From: a virus | Reading direction: 5' to 3' (one strand) | IMG/VR virus record: IMGVR_UViG_3300044733_000736 | Span: 1 to 35,412 of that record | DNA length: 35,412 bases | Shown: positions 8,591-16,172 of the stretch, piece after piece | Numbering within the stretch: position 1 is the stretch's first letter | Layout of the letters: each line of letters begins with the position of its first letter | Program-made: the position numbers and the translations under genes | The notes under the pieces: model-generated | Seen by the model: the letters and a program-made list of their open reading frames with translations, nothing else | Told to the model about the DNA's origin: nothing | Database searches by the model: none

Positions 8591-9750
8591 GTAATCCGAT
8601 TTTCAAGCACGGCTTTTTTGCCTGTAAGATTTTCCCAGCGTTGCACGATCACGTCGCAGTAGGCTGGACTGATTTCCATGCCGTAACACTTGCGGCCCAG
8701 TTGCTCAGCAGCGATGAGCGTTGTGCCGGAGCCTAGGAATGGGTCGTAGACAATCCCACCAACAAGGGATAGCAATTCGACAACAAGCTGAACCGGCTTT
8801 TGATTAGGATGAACACGGCTTTTTGTGTCTGCGCCTTGCATTCCGTGATGCCCAGACCAAGTTATTCTAAACACGCGGCGTTTGTGTGCATGTTTTGACC
8901 AGCAAAGTTCAAAACAATTCCCTGCAACACTGTCAAGATTCATGCCCGCGTCGTTCCAACGCTTGTCCCACACGAACCAACCGCCGCCGTCTGGCAACCC
9001 GTGCCTATAATAATCTGCACCCCACCAAAATTGTGATTCGCAATGAGGAGTCGTCTGCATTGCGGCGATCGCCACGCCTGTTGATTCGTCGCCAATAACC
9101 GCATTGAACCTAGCGCCTGTTTTGCGGTGCGAAGGGTCGGCGAGAAACATGCCGTCAAAGTGTGTGTCCACGTTCATGCCATAAGGAGGGTCGGCGTGTA
9201 TTGCGCCGATATCTTGCCCGTTCATCAACCTCGCCACGTCATCAACCTTTGTCGAGTCGCCGCACATCACGCGATGCTCTCCAAGAATCCAGAGGTCGCC
9301 CGTCTTAGTGATCGGATCGACCGGCGTTTCCGGCACTTCGTCCTCCGTAATCACAGCAAAGTCTTTTGATATTTTTTCTAAATCGTCTTGAGCAAATCCA
9401 AGCTCTTCTAAATCAACATTGGCATCCGCAAGCGACTTTAAGACGCCTGCAAGATCGTCGCTCCACTCCGCAAGTTCCGCGCTCCGATTATCTGCAATCG
9501 CAAACGCAGTAGCCTCGACACCAATGAGCGCCGTTCGCACCGCCGCAATCTCCGTCCAGCCTAGTTCCTGCGCCGCCGTCATCGTTCCGTTTCCAGCGAT
9601 CACGATTCCCTTCGCGTCCACGACGATTGGTTTCTGCTGACCGAACTTGCGGAGGCTGGCTTTGATCGCGTCGAGGTTTTTACGGTCGTGCTTTCGCACG
9701 TTAGCCGGATCGAGCGAGAGGTCGGATATTTTTATGCGGTCGATTTGCAT
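8587..9750 (-). CDS. ParB-domain DNA methyltransferase (N4-cytosine/N6-adenine, beta class)
   Basis: A 387-residue fusion. Residues 1-100 form a ParB/Srx-like domain (LDPANVRKHD, then VIAGNGTMTAAQELG). The methylase follows, with catalytic DPPY at 187-190 preceding the SAM-binding DPFLGSGTT at 336-344, the order of the beta class. It methylates exocyclic amino groups; the target sequence cannot be read from the protein. No restriction enzyme is adjacent, so it is an orphan, probably protecting phage DNA from host restriction or marking DNA for packaging. It sits between the putative cos region and TerS. The start at ATG 9750 has an A/T-rich leader with no SD. Confidence 0.93.
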   Translation of the reverse strand: MQIDRIKISDLSLDPANVRKHDRKNLDAIKASLRKFGQQKPIVVDAKGIVIAGNGTMTAAQELGWTEIAAVRTALIGVEATAFAIADNRSAELAEWSDDLAGVLKSLADANVDLEELGFAQDDLEKISKDFAVITEDEVPETPVDPITKTGDLWILGEHRVMCGDSTKVDDVARLMNGQDIGAIHADPPYGMNVDTHFDGMFLADPSHRKTGARFNAVIGDESTGVAIAAMQTTPHCESQFWWGADYYRHGLPDGGGWFVWDKRWNDAGMNLDSVAGNCFELCWSKHAHKRRVFRITWSGHHGMQGADTKSRVHPNQKPVQLVVELLSLVGGIVYDPFLGSGTTLIAAEQLGRKCYGMEISPAYCDVIVQRWENLTGKKAVLENRIT

Positions 9751-9777
9751 TTGTAAATTTAGGTCGTTTGAAATTAG

Positions 9778-10032
9778 CTAGAAAACGGGACGAGGTCTCG
9801 TAACCCCCGACGTGTAAAAATTGTAAAAAGATTCCTTACCCCCCCTCCCCCATAGGCTTACGCAAGCGCCAAAAACACCTACCCTTCGGATTTTACCCCT
9901 AGCGTTTAAGCCTCGTTCCGTCGCCCTGACCTCGACCCCATCAGAAACGCCAACGGCTTCGATTCTAGGCCATCCGACGATTAGCGAGCCTCTCCAGACG
10001 CTGGGCTGGTTTAACGCGCCTAGGATGCTCAC
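9778..10032 (-). CDS. Doubtful small ORF over the putative packaging region
   Basis: An 84-codon frame starts at GTG 10032, overlapping the previous stop as GTGA. The translation (for example GRGGKESFYNFYTSG) has no recognisable domain, and the DNA below it contains a long G/C homopolymer-like run and tandem short repeats better explained as a cis-acting site. It may not be translated. Confidence 0.25.
   Translation of the reverse strand: MSILGALNQPSVWRGSLIVGWPRIEAVGVSDGVEVRATERGLNARGKIRRVGVFGACVSLWGRGGKESFYNFYTSGVTRPRPVF
9781..9860. other. Candidate cos/packaging site
   Basis: The sequence upstream of the terminase block holds three features expected at a cos site. An imperfect dyad lies at 9785-9807, with perfect arms ACGAG and CTCGT around GT. 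A tandem pair TGTAAAAAT/TGTAAAAAG lies at 9813-9829. A pyrimidine tract, CCCCCCCTCCCCC, lies at about 9839-9851. GpA-type terminases cut staggered nicks at dyad sites just upstream of the terminase genes. Location is inferred; no nick site is proven. Confidence 0.35.
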
Positions 10033-10463
10033 GCCTTGCCCTCGCTGATCGACCTAAGTTGGTCTGCTGAGGACATCTTGTCCTCGTGATGCTCGCTCAT
10101 CTCCCGATACTCGCTCAACAACGCGGCCAACTCAGGGAACACGAAGCCGATTCTTTTGACCTCCTGACCGAACTGCCAGTGCATCGCCTGCCTAGTGATG
10201 CCTCGCTCCTTAGCCAGCCTCTCATACGATTCCATTACCCCAGCCGTCTGACCTGATCCAAGCTCAGTCGCCAGCTTGAAAGCGTAGGGTGATAGGTCGG
10301 CCAGCGTCGCTAACCTCCGACACAGATCAGCGCCTGAGTTCAACTTGATCTCATCCATCTCGATGAGCCTAGCGAACACCTCGCTCGTGACCGTCGCGGC
10401 CTCGCTTGCGCCATCGTAGCTCATGCGTGCAACCGGCACGCTGTTGATCGTGTAGGTGATCAA
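10029..10463 (-). CDS. HTH protein of unknown role
   Basis: The frame encodes 144 residues from TTG 10463, which overlaps the upstream stop as TTGA; ATG at codon 14 is the alternative start. Residues about 80-105 (YERLAKERGITRQAMHWQF) look like a helix-turn-helix. The C-terminus is charged. It lies between the replication genes and the packaging block. It could be a regulator or a DNA-binding packaging accessory; nothing in the sequence decides. Confidence 0.6.
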   Translation of the reverse strand: MITYTINSVPVARMSYDGASEAATVTSEVFARLIEMDEIKLNSGADLCRRLATLADLSPYAFKLATELGSGQTAGVMESYERLAKERGITRQAMHWQFGQEVKRIGFVFPELAALLSEYREMSEHHEDKMSSADQLRSISEGKA

Positions 10464-10726
10464 ATTAGTCCGTGCGTTGGATCGTAAATAAGCTGCTTGA
10501 GATCGTCGCTAATCTCGATGTCGTCCATGCCGGTGAGCGCCAGTTGACCCATCGAATCGCGCTGCTGGATCATAAGAATCACTGCTTTGACTTTCTTAAC
10601 GCGCTCGGAGTATTCCCTTACGACTAACTTACGCTGCACCTCAAGCGTCGTGATCGCTCGATTCGCTTTGCTGACGAACCTGAGCGCATTCAATTCCTTC
10701 AACTCGCTAACGTGTTTAGTTTCCAT
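10460..10726 (-). CDS. Small charged helical protein, unknown
   Basis: Eighty-eight residues from ATG 10726; an in-frame TTG at 10789 would add 21 residues but has no ribosome-binding sequence. The centre is helical and basic (VQRKLVVREYSERVKKVK, about residues 29-46). The C-terminus is acidic. No family recognised. Its stop overlaps the next frame. Confidence 0.55.
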   Translation of the reverse strand: METKHVSELKELNALRFVSKANRAITTLEVQRKLVVREYSERVKKVKAVILMIQQRDSMGQLALTGMDDIEISDDLKQLIYDPTHGLI

Positions 10727-10826
10727 GTTTTGTTTTTCTGCGGTCTGCCAGCCTTGATCGACGACGTGAGTCGCTGATGCTTTTTCCAAGCGTGCTGGCT
10801 TATGTTTTTTGGTTTGGTTTCTTGTT

Positions 10827-11384
10827 TCACAAAGTTGCTGAGTATCGCTCGATGAGCATCATGCCGTTGTTTCGGTTAGTCGTGTAAACCAAGCGCCATT
10901 CGGAATGCGCCGTGAGCCAGTCCGTGATCGCTTGCACGATTCCCATGCCGCCATCCTCGCCGCGTTCACCGAACGTGTGCGTGTCGTGGAATCCAATCCA
11001 CTTACGCGCTCGATCTCCGTGCAGTCGCAACTCTTGCGTGACCTGCGCGTAGGTGTGCTGCGTGTCGATGAACAAAAAATCCGTTTCATCAATCGCAGGA
11101 ATATCGAGCGTGCTTGCGTGCGTGAATTTCCAATCAACAGTCGTGTTCGGTGCAAAAGCGTTATGCACGCCATGCGGATCATTCAGATCGTAACTTCTCA
11201 GCGTCGCGTTTTTATTCTGCTCAAGCGCGTTGAGAAAAGCTACGGTGCTGTGACCAGTCCGCACACCGAACTCGGTGACCTGATCGCACTGCGTTGCAAG
11301 AAATCCAAGCACCGGCAGATGCTCTGCGATATCGCTTTTCGATTCGCACAAACGTAAAAACAAATCATTTAACTTTCTTTGCAT
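10827..11384 (-). CDS. Class I SAM-dependent methyltransferase (Methyltransf_24-like)
   Basis: A 185-residue Rossmann-type methyltransferase. The SAM-binding glycine loop is TEFGVRTGHSTVAFL (about 37-51), followed by an acidic strand end (RSYDLND) and the later motif FIDTQHTYAQVTQE plus GFHDTHTFG. This resembles small O-methyltransferases of the CmcI/Methyltransf_24 type that act on sugars or small molecules, and unlike a DNA methylase there is no DPPY. The substrate is unknown. A link to glycan modification by the two phage glycosyltransferases is possible but unproven, because the genes are 15 kb apart. The ATG overlaps the end of the upstream gene by 20 bases. Confidence 0.8.
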   Translation of the reverse strand: MQRKLNDLFLRLCESKSDIAEHLPVLGFLATQCDQVTEFGVRTGHSTVAFLNALEQNKNATLRSYDLNDPHGVHNAFAPNTTVDWKFTHASTLDIPAIDETDFLFIDTQHTYAQVTQELRLHGDRARKWIGFHDTHTFGERGEDGGMGIVQAITDWLTAHSEWRLVYTTNRNNGMMLIERYSATL

Positions 11385-11640
11385 CTATTTGCCTTCTGCT
11401 CGACGCCAGAATGATTTGCAATCTTTTTTTACAACGGTGACCGCCGCCGCGTGCGTTGCGTGCGTTGATTCGACCCGCGATTAGGTCGCGGATGATCTTG
11501 TGAACGCCTTCTCGCCAGCGCGTGCGCGGATAAAACTGCTGCCAGATGTATTTCGCTTGCCGCGTTAACGGAACGTGATGCCAAGGATCGTGCGTCACCG
11601 CGTTCATGTCTCCGGCCTCGCGTCGTTCTTCGATGCTCAT
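11365..11640 (-). CDS. Basic small protein, unknown
   Basis: Ninety-one residues, strongly basic at the C-terminus (ARGGGHRCKKRLQ), with no domain I recognise. The start overlaps the replication gene as ATGA, and the 3' end overlaps the methyltransferase start. A nucleic-acid-binding role would fit the charge, but this is a guess. Confidence 0.6.
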   Translation of the reverse strand: MSIEERREAGDMNAVTHDPWHHVPLTRQAKYIWQQFYPRTRWREGVHKIIRDLIAGRINARNARGGGHRCKKRLQIILASSRRQIDAKKVK

Positions 11641-12509
11641 GTTGCGACCCTCCCTTCGATGAGCCGCTGCGCCTCGATAGGCAACTCAGCCCACGTCCTC
11701 GCCTCTTTCTCGCCTCCGGCTGAGTAGACGCTGTCGGGGTATTCTCGATCCAAGACCTGCTTCCAGCCCACGATCTCGGTCGATCTAGCTGCTGGCGATG
11801 GCCGGAACGTCGAGACGAACGCGCTGGTCATCGGCTTCTCGACCTTGTTCAGCCAGTTCAAACAGAACCTCCGCGAGAACTTACGTCGCCGCGTGTCAGC
11901 CCAAAGCCTCGCCTTGGCGATCTCGCGTGCCACGTCGATGCCGCTGAAAGCTGGGTCGGTCGTCAACGAGCCTAGCCAAATCGAATCGACAGCCGAAGCG
12001 GTCGACGGCTTGGCCGACGATTCCGCGTCACCGTTTTCCCCACACCCCTTTCTCTTCTCCTTCTCCTTCTCCTTCTCCTTCCGTTGGGCCTCCACCCCCA
12101 AGTGGAACTCGTTTGACTTGGGTTCGACCCCCAAGTGAACGTCATTTGACTTGGCCCCATTGGTTTTTGCAGCGTCGATTTTGACCTGCGTTTTGGCACG
12201 TCCACCTCGTGCGGAAGCCTCGCGTCTGTCTCGCACTTCTCTTTCTTTATCAGCGGGATAGTTCCAGATCAAAAGATCGTCGCCGTCCCAATGGAGTAAC
12301 GGTGACGCCTTGTTTATTTCCTCGACCGTGACGCCGCAGGTTTGCTGCCATTGCCGGTCTCGCCACATTTCGCAATTACGGATGCGACCACCGTTTTCCT
12401 GTTCCGCGCAATAAACAATCACGTTTAGCCAAGTTGCGCGTGCGATCGGTTCGCAGCCCACATATTCTTCGGCGCGGATGAATTTAGTTTCGAGGTTAAG
12501 CCAGTTCAT
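11637..12509 (-). CDS. Replisome-organiser/helicase-loader-like protein
   Basis: I place the start at ATG 12509 (MNWLNLETKF), which forms ATGA with the preceding micro-ORF stop; 290 residues. The N-terminal 90 residues look like a winged-helix domain common in phage replication proteins (ATWLNVIVYCAEQENGGRI, then LLHWDGDDLLIW). The middle is a low-complexity linker with a KEKEKEKE run at about 12058-12082. The C-terminal part is a second small helical domain (RRRKFSRRFCLNWLNKVEK). This N-linker-C layout matches phage origin-binding or helicase-loader proteins. The gene lies among recombination genes, and no DnaB-type helicase or polymerase is encoded, so host replication enzymes are probably recruited. 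Confidence 0.6.
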   Translation of the reverse strand: MNWLNLETKFIRAEEYVGCEPIARATWLNVIVYCAEQENGGRIRNCEMWRDRQWQQTCGVTVEEINKASPLLHWDGDDLLIWNYPADKEREVRDRREASARGGRAKTQVKIDAAKTNGAKSNDVHLGVEPKSNEFHLGVEAQRKEKEKEKEKRKGCGENGDAESSAKPSTASAVDSIWLGSLTTDPAFSGIDVAREIAKARLWADTRRRKFSRRFCLNWLNKVEKPMTSAFVSTFRPSPAARSTEIVGWKQVLDREYPDSVYSAGGEKEARTWAELPIEAQRLIEGRVAT

Positions 12510-12577
12510 TTCCAGCCTTTTTTCCAACCGAGTGCTGCCATCAGATCAGACCATAGTTTTTTGATTATTATTTTCAT
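12506..12577 (-). CDS. 23-residue micro-ORF before the replication gene
   Basis: ATG 12577 opens MKIIIKKLWSDLMAALGWK and ends in TGA that overlaps the ATG of the replication gene (ATGA at 12509-12506). The coupling suggests a leader peptide or a small amphipathic protein; its Lys/Leu/Trp pattern could form an amphipathic helix. Confidence 0.45.
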   Translation of the reverse strand: MKIIIKKLWSDLMAALGWKKGWK

Positions 12578-12702
12578 GTTTCGTTTACTACCTTTAGGGG
12601 TTGTTTTGCCTTTATACCTTACGAGGAGTTAATTTACTCAGCGTGCTGATTTCTTTACACGTTTTTCTAACGTGATAAGTTTTATGGGTTTATTTATCAG
12701 GT
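12578..12702. promoter_or_regulatory. A/T-rich gap with inverted repeat
   Basis: A 125-bp noncoding stretch between RusA and the replication micro-ORF. It contains a perfect inverted repeat CACGTT-TTTCT-AACGTG at 12658-12674 and A/T-rich flanks. There is no T-run, so it is not an intrinsic terminator. An operator, RNA-processing site or part of an origin next to the initiator-like gene are all possible. Confidence 0.35.
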
Positions 12703-13173
12703 TCACGCCTCGACCTCCTTAATAACCATCAGCACCGAGGATTTGCCGATCACAAATCTTTTCGAGATCAGCAGCGTGACCACCTGCGAGTCGTCGCGCC
12801 AAATCTTACCGCATCGAGTTACGCGGTCGAGGATTAGCTTAGCGAGGTTATCGCAGTCCGGCTTACTTATTTTCGCGACAGGTGCTTTCGAGTTCAGCTT
12901 CCCGCTTTTGCTTAAATGCGATTTCGGTCGATTGAAATCAAAAACCATCGCGACGTTGAACGCTGTCGTTGCCGAGCCGACCACCATTTTCTCGCCCAGT
13001 TCTTCAATCGCCTCGTCGATTGTTTCCTTAAGCGCAGCATCGACCGCCGCCTTCCAAGCGTCAGCCGTGTCGCTGTCATACATTCGCGCCGAGTATTTAT
13101 TGCCGAATTTCATCGCGTAGGCTCTTGCCCTCGGCTGCGCTTTCGGTTCTCCGAAGATTTCTAATGTGATCAT
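12703..13173 (-). CDS. rusA: RusA-family Holliday junction resolvase
   Basis: One hundred fifty-six residues, the usual RusA size. The family signature is clear: KPDCDNLAKLILD at 104-116 with acidic residues D106, D108 and D116, and WRDDSQV at 125-131 with D127 and D128. RusA cuts four-way junctions symmetrically, here likely resolving recombination intermediates made by the RecT/exonuclease pair before packaging. The start overlaps the previous stop as ATGA within a tight run of coupled genes. Confidence 0.93.
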   Translation of the reverse strand: MITLEIFGEPKAQPRARAYAMKFGNKYSARMYDSDTADAWKAAVDAALKETIDEAIEELGEKMVVGSATTAFNVAMVFDFNRPKSHLSKSGKLNSKAPVAKISKPDCDNLAKLILDRVTRCGKIWRDDSQVVTLLISKRFVIGKSSVLMVIKEVEA

Positions 13174-13382
13174 TTCTGTAATCTCCTTAACATGAGATGC
13201 TCGATCTCTTCGGTAGTGATATACGCCTTAACGTATTTCTTGATGAGGCGCGAGTGAATTACTTTGTCGCATACGCCGAGTGCAAACGCGATCTCTCGCG
13301 GTGAGTGGAATCGGTCAAGTCGTGCGTAGATTTCCGCATCGACCTGCTGCTGCTGAATTCTGTTTCGTTTTGTTTTTTTCAT
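13170..13382 (-). CDS. Small HTH-like protein
   Basis: Seventy residues. FHSPREIAFALGVCDKVIHSRL (about 30-51) has the spacing of a helix-turn-helix, after a basic N-terminus (MKKTKRNRIQQQQ). Joined by ATGA overlaps on both sides. It may be a small regulator or a DNA-recruiting accessory to RusA. Confidence 0.6.
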   Translation of the reverse strand: MKKTKRNRIQQQQVDAEIYARLDRFHSPREIAFALGVCDKVIHSRLIKKYVKAYITTEEIEHLMLRRLQK

Positions 13383-13651
13383 TTGAGTTCAAAGATTGCT
13401 ACTGGTCTGCCGTGCGATTCGCTCCGGCTTGAGTTTGAGTAACCGACCTTGCGCCAGAGCTTGCGAAGGAATACCGCGCCCATCACTCGCGGATCGACCT
13501 CGACCGGCGGTGGACAAACGCGGCGCACGTCGTTGATCGTAACCGTGCCGCCGTTGCAGCCGATGGTGTATGCTGCCGAGCGAGCTTGTTCCAGCCACTC
13601 GGTTCGAGTTGCTTCATAAAGCGGAAGCACGCTTTGCTCGAATAGGTTCAT
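13379..13651 (-). CDS. Small winged-helix-like phage protein, unknown
   Basis: Ninety residues. The C-terminal half (DPRVMGAVFLRKLWRKVGY, then SHGRPVAIFELK) follows a pattern I associate with small phage winged-helix proteins of unknown role: a basic helix followed by a beta hairpin ending in GRP-hydrophobic-F. Positioned in the recombination cassette with ATGA overlaps to both neighbours. Confidence 0.6.
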   Translation of the reverse strand: MNLFEQSVLPLYEATRTEWLEQARSAAYTIGCNGGTVTINDVRRVCPPPVEVDPRVMGAVFLRKLWRKVGYSNSSRSESHGRPVAIFELK

Positions 13652-13836
13652 GCTAACATTTCCCCTTTTTTATTATACACGCGAACCTTTCCTGTTTTCG
13701 TAACATAAACATGAACCTCGTCTCGTGGAGTTGTAACAGTTAAATCAATCCAACCTGATTTAGGACAGGAGCAGCATCGCTCGATCTTTGCTGACCCCCA
13801 ATTAAATCCGACTTCTGTATTTATGTGGTCGCTCAT
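13648..13836 (-). CDS. 62-residue unknown protein with cysteine pair
   Basis: A short beta-rich protein (WIDLTVTTPRDEVHVYVTK) with the cluster CCSCP near residue 21 that might bind a metal. No family recognised. Both ends overlap neighbouring genes as ATGA, which supports translation. Confidence 0.6.
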   Translation of the reverse strand: MSDHINTEVGFNWGSAKIERCCSCPKSGWIDLTVTTPRDEVHVYVTKTGKVRVYNKKGEMLA

Positions 13837-14678
13837 TTGCCGCCCTCCTTATTCATCCCATACCACTTCGGCAACTTGATCTCGATCAAACCCTCGTCGA
13901 TATTCGGCCAACTGTTCTCCGAGTATGATTTGCGGAGACGAATTAAATCCTCGATGGTCTCATCCTGTCCGCGACCGATTGCCTCGTCGGTAAGTTTATA
14001 GACTGCTACCCCGAACGGTTCGCACTTCTCGACCGCAACAAAGAAGAAGTCGAACACCGGCTGCTGCGTGACCTCGGTGATCAGAGGCAAATAGAACCCC
14101 GCCTGTCGATGGTAACCGTAGCCGAAGCACGCTCGCTCGAAGTTGCGAAACGCATCGCTGTCTAAACTCTCGACCGTCTTGAGGTCGACAACGTAAGGTC
14201 GACCCAGCGAAAATTCGCAGCCGGTCTCGTTGTAGTAATCCGTGCGACATTGCAAAGCGACGAGCGCATTGTTTTGCGGCACGCGCCACGTCTGCTCGCT
14301 CTTTCCTCCGCTGAGTAAGATCGAGGCGAGCTTATGCTCGTTGATTGCCGAATACATCTTGTCGCAGTCGGCCATGTCCTCGGCGCTGAGCATGGTCTTA
14401 CCAGCGTGCTGCGCCTCAAACGCGGCGAACTCAATCTTACCCTCTTTCGTGCGACGGTCGATTTCCGGCTTGACGATGTATCGCCACCCGAATTGATCTT
14501 GCTCTAGGACGGCGCAGTGAACCGCGCTGCCGATCTTGTTCGCGAGCGTTGCCTCTGGTGCCGGAACCGCACCGCTGATATAACGCCGATAATACATTTG
14601 CGGACGCCGACGGTAGCACTCCAACTTGGAATGAGACACAGCACGGTGCGCGTGATATTCTTGGATCGTCTCGCTCAT
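13833..14678 (-). CDS. PD-(D/E)XK exonuclease, exonuclease VIII C-terminal-like
   Basis: A 281-residue nuclease (PDDEXK_12 type). Core residues: H54 in GSAVH, D147 in CRTDYY, D165-x-K167 in VVDLKT, and the YHRQAGFYL helix at 189-197, whose YxxQ pattern is typical of RecB/RecE-type nucleases. It would degrade one strand of duplex ends to give the 3' single strand used by RecT, encoded two genes downstream in the same cassette. The N-terminal SHSKLECYRRRPQMYYRRY is the usual entry helix. Starts by ATGA overlap. Confidence 0.9.
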   Translation of the reverse strand: MSETIQEYHAHRAVSHSKLECYRRRPQMYYRRYISGAVPAPEATLANKIGSAVHCAVLEQDQFGWRYIVKPEIDRRTKEGKIEFAAFEAQHAGKTMLSAEDMADCDKMYSAINEHKLASILLSGGKSEQTWRVPQNNALVALQCRTDYYNETGCEFSLGRPYVVDLKTVESLDSDAFRNFERACFGYGYHRQAGFYLPLITEVTQQPVFDFFFVAVEKCEPFGVAVYKLTDEAIGRGQDETIEDLIRLRKSYSENSWPNIDEGLIEIKLPKWYGMNKEGGK

Positions 14679-14980
14679 GCTTTATCCTCCACGTCGGGCA
14701 GACCGAGCTTGCTTTGCAGCGGGTCGATCTCTTCGGCGCTCTCGTCCTTGTAGCGCACCGACCAACTGATCTTCACGCTGATCTCCGGCGCAGATGAAAG
14801 CGTGTCGAACTCGATGGCGAGCGTGACCTTTGCTTTCGGCTCCGCAAGCGTGTCGTCGTCGATGAAAGAATCCTCCGCGCTCTTGCAGATCGAGCGAAAG
14901 TGTTTCTCCAGCAACTCGCGAACCTGTGCGATGGTGCTTTCAATAATTGCGTCACGTTTAATTTCGTTGTCGTTTTTCAT
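14675..14980 (-). CDS. Unknown small acidic protein between exonuclease and RecT
   Basis: One hundred one residues, acidic. N-terminal helix (IAQVRELLEKHFRSICKSAE) and a C-terminal beta segment with SWSVRYKDESAEEIDPLQSK. Such proteins commonly sit next to RecT-type genes in phages, but their role is not known to me. It is coupled to both neighbours by ATGA overlaps and could be an exonuclease or annealase accessory. Confidence 0.65.
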   Translation of the reverse strand: MKNDNEIKRDAIIESTIAQVRELLEKHFRSICKSAEDSFIDDDTLAEPKAKVTLAIEFDTLSSAPEISVKISWSVRYKDESAEEIDPLQSKLGLPDVEDKA

Positions 14981-15642
14981 TTCGCGCCCTCCTCGTTGAC
15001 CGCCGCGCTAAGACCGCCAGCGACCTTCTCGCTTAACGGAGTGACGTTGCGCTCGACTGGAATGTCGCGAGATTCCTCGACCGTGCGGAGACCCTTGAGG
15101 ATGTCGCCGAACTGATCGCGAAGTAGGAAGCCGCGTGCGCGGAACTTTAACATCCTTCTAGGGTAATCCGTCCACGGCCCAGACTTGCCCCAGAGCTTGG
15201 CAGACTTTGCATCGGCGACTGTGAAGGTTTCCGAAGCCGCGTCGAAGCCGTTACGTTGAACGGTCACCGTCCAGCCTTGCGAGTCTTTACCGGCCTCGCC
15301 GATCTCCTTCTCGGAGTAGCTTACCAGTTGACCGCTGGCGCGAACGAGGGCGAGCGCAGCGTCACCGTAGATCGCAGGACGACCGTTGATGACCGCAGTA
15401 TTTTGCAACGCCGACATCGGCGTCATTCCCAACTCCATGCCGAGTTGGATTGCTATGAGAACCGATTCGGGTTTCTCCATGCCACGCGGTGCGAAGCCAG
15501 AAGCCACGACCGCGTTAGCGAATCTGTAAGCCTCATCGAGCGAGGCGAGTTGAACGCCCTGACCGCCAAAGGCGATCGGAGCTTTGATTTGAGCAGTTGG
15601 CTTTGCCACTGCGACCTCATTTTTTACATCTAGAGTTTCCAT
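14977..15642 (-). CDS. recT: RecT-family single-strand annealing protein
   Basis: Two hundred twenty-one residues. Family features: SLDEAYRFANAVVASGFAP (about 34-52), ESVLIAIQLGMELGMTPM, INGRPAIYGDAALALVRASG and WTDYPRRMLKFRARGFLLRD. RecT binds single-stranded DNA and anneals complementary strands. With the exonuclease and RusA it forms a complete recombination set. The leader has AGGA 9 bases before ATG 15642 and also the ACTAACATG context seen at other starts. A hairpin lies about 30 bases upstream in the leader. Confidence 0.93.
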   Translation of the reverse strand: METLDVKNEVAVAKPTAQIKAPIAFGGQGVQLASLDEAYRFANAVVASGFAPRGMEKPESVLIAIQLGMELGMTPMSALQNTAVINGRPAIYGDAALALVRASGQLVSYSEKEIGEAGKDSQGWTVTVQRNGFDAASETFTVADAKSAKLWGKSGPWTDYPRRMLKFRARGFLLRDQFGDILKGLRTVEESRDIPVERNVTPLSEKVAGGLSAAVNEEGAK

Positions 15643-15673
15643 GTTAGTTGATCCTGATTTGTTTTCGTTGTTT

Positions 15674-15712
15674 CCCCTCTCGCCTTAAATAAGCGGGAGG
15701 GGTTTTTTGTTT
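15674..15712 (+). terminator. Intrinsic terminator facing the plus direction
   Basis: Arms CCCCTCTCGC (15674-15683) and GCGGGAGGGG (15693-15702) pair over 10 bp with one U-G wobble. The loop is 9 bases and a T-rich tail (TTTTTTGTTT) follows on the plus strand. On the minus strand the wobble becomes a C-A mismatch and there is no T tail. It therefore stops plus-strand transcription although all genes around it are minus-strand. Confidence 0.6.
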
Positions 15713-15721
15713 ACCAAATTA

Positions 15722-16168
15722 TTAAAACGGAACCGACTCGTTTAATTCTGCATCGAGTTGCGCTTCGGTCGGCGCGGTAGGTTTAGGTTGCGCCTCAAAC
15801 AAGTTAGCCTTGAGTGTCCCGCGACGCTCGTGCCAGAGGAGTCGCGCAGCGTTGCGGAGATTGACATCGGCCTCGCGGGGCGGGAATGGTTTCCCATTGT
15901 TACCGATGCGAGGCTCTGGCTCTAGGCAATACCAGCCGAGTGATTTCTCGGAGAGCTTGCCGATCTCGACTCCAGCATTCTTACCAAAATGCACGGTGAC
16001 CAATTCGGGCTGCTCGACCGCGAAAGTAGGTTGAGGAATGTCCTCGCCTGTCTTGCCTGTGAGCGTGCGCGATGCGGCAGGAGCCGGAGTCGTCGAGCGA
16101 GTTGCGGTGAGCGCCTCGCGGATTGATTTAAGCTCGTTGAGGAGCGTCTGATATTGTTCGTCGGTCAT
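15722..16168 (-). CDS. DUF3820-like protein with disordered N-terminal linker
   Basis: From ATG 16168 (MTDEQYQTLLNELKSI) the protein has 148 residues; the longer upstream extension overlaps the previous gene without a start signal. After a helix and a Thr/Ala/Pro linker comes VHFGKNAGVEIGKLSEKSLGWY (about 60-81). This is the small module seen in DUF3820 and some exonuclease C-termini, a putative nucleic-acid-binding fold. Followed by RNAARLLWHERRG. It lies upstream of RecT and is probably a DNA-metabolism accessory. Confidence 0.6.
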   Translation of the reverse strand: MTDEQYQTLLNELKSIREALTATRSTTPAPAASRTLTGKTGEDIPQPTFAVEQPELVTVHFGKNAGVEIGKLSEKSLGWYCLEPEPRIGNNGKPFPPREADVNLRNAARLLWHERRGTLKANLFEAQPKPTAPTEAQLDAELNESVPF

Positions 16169-16172
16169 AAAA

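Noticed and set aside
10727-10789. Longer N-terminus from TTG 10789
   Set aside because: No ribosome signal before TTG; ATG 10726 has the usual A-rich leader.
12058-12082. CTTCTC repeats as a regulatory microsatellite
   Set aside because: They encode the KEKEKE linker of the replication protein in frame, so a coding explanation is sufficient.
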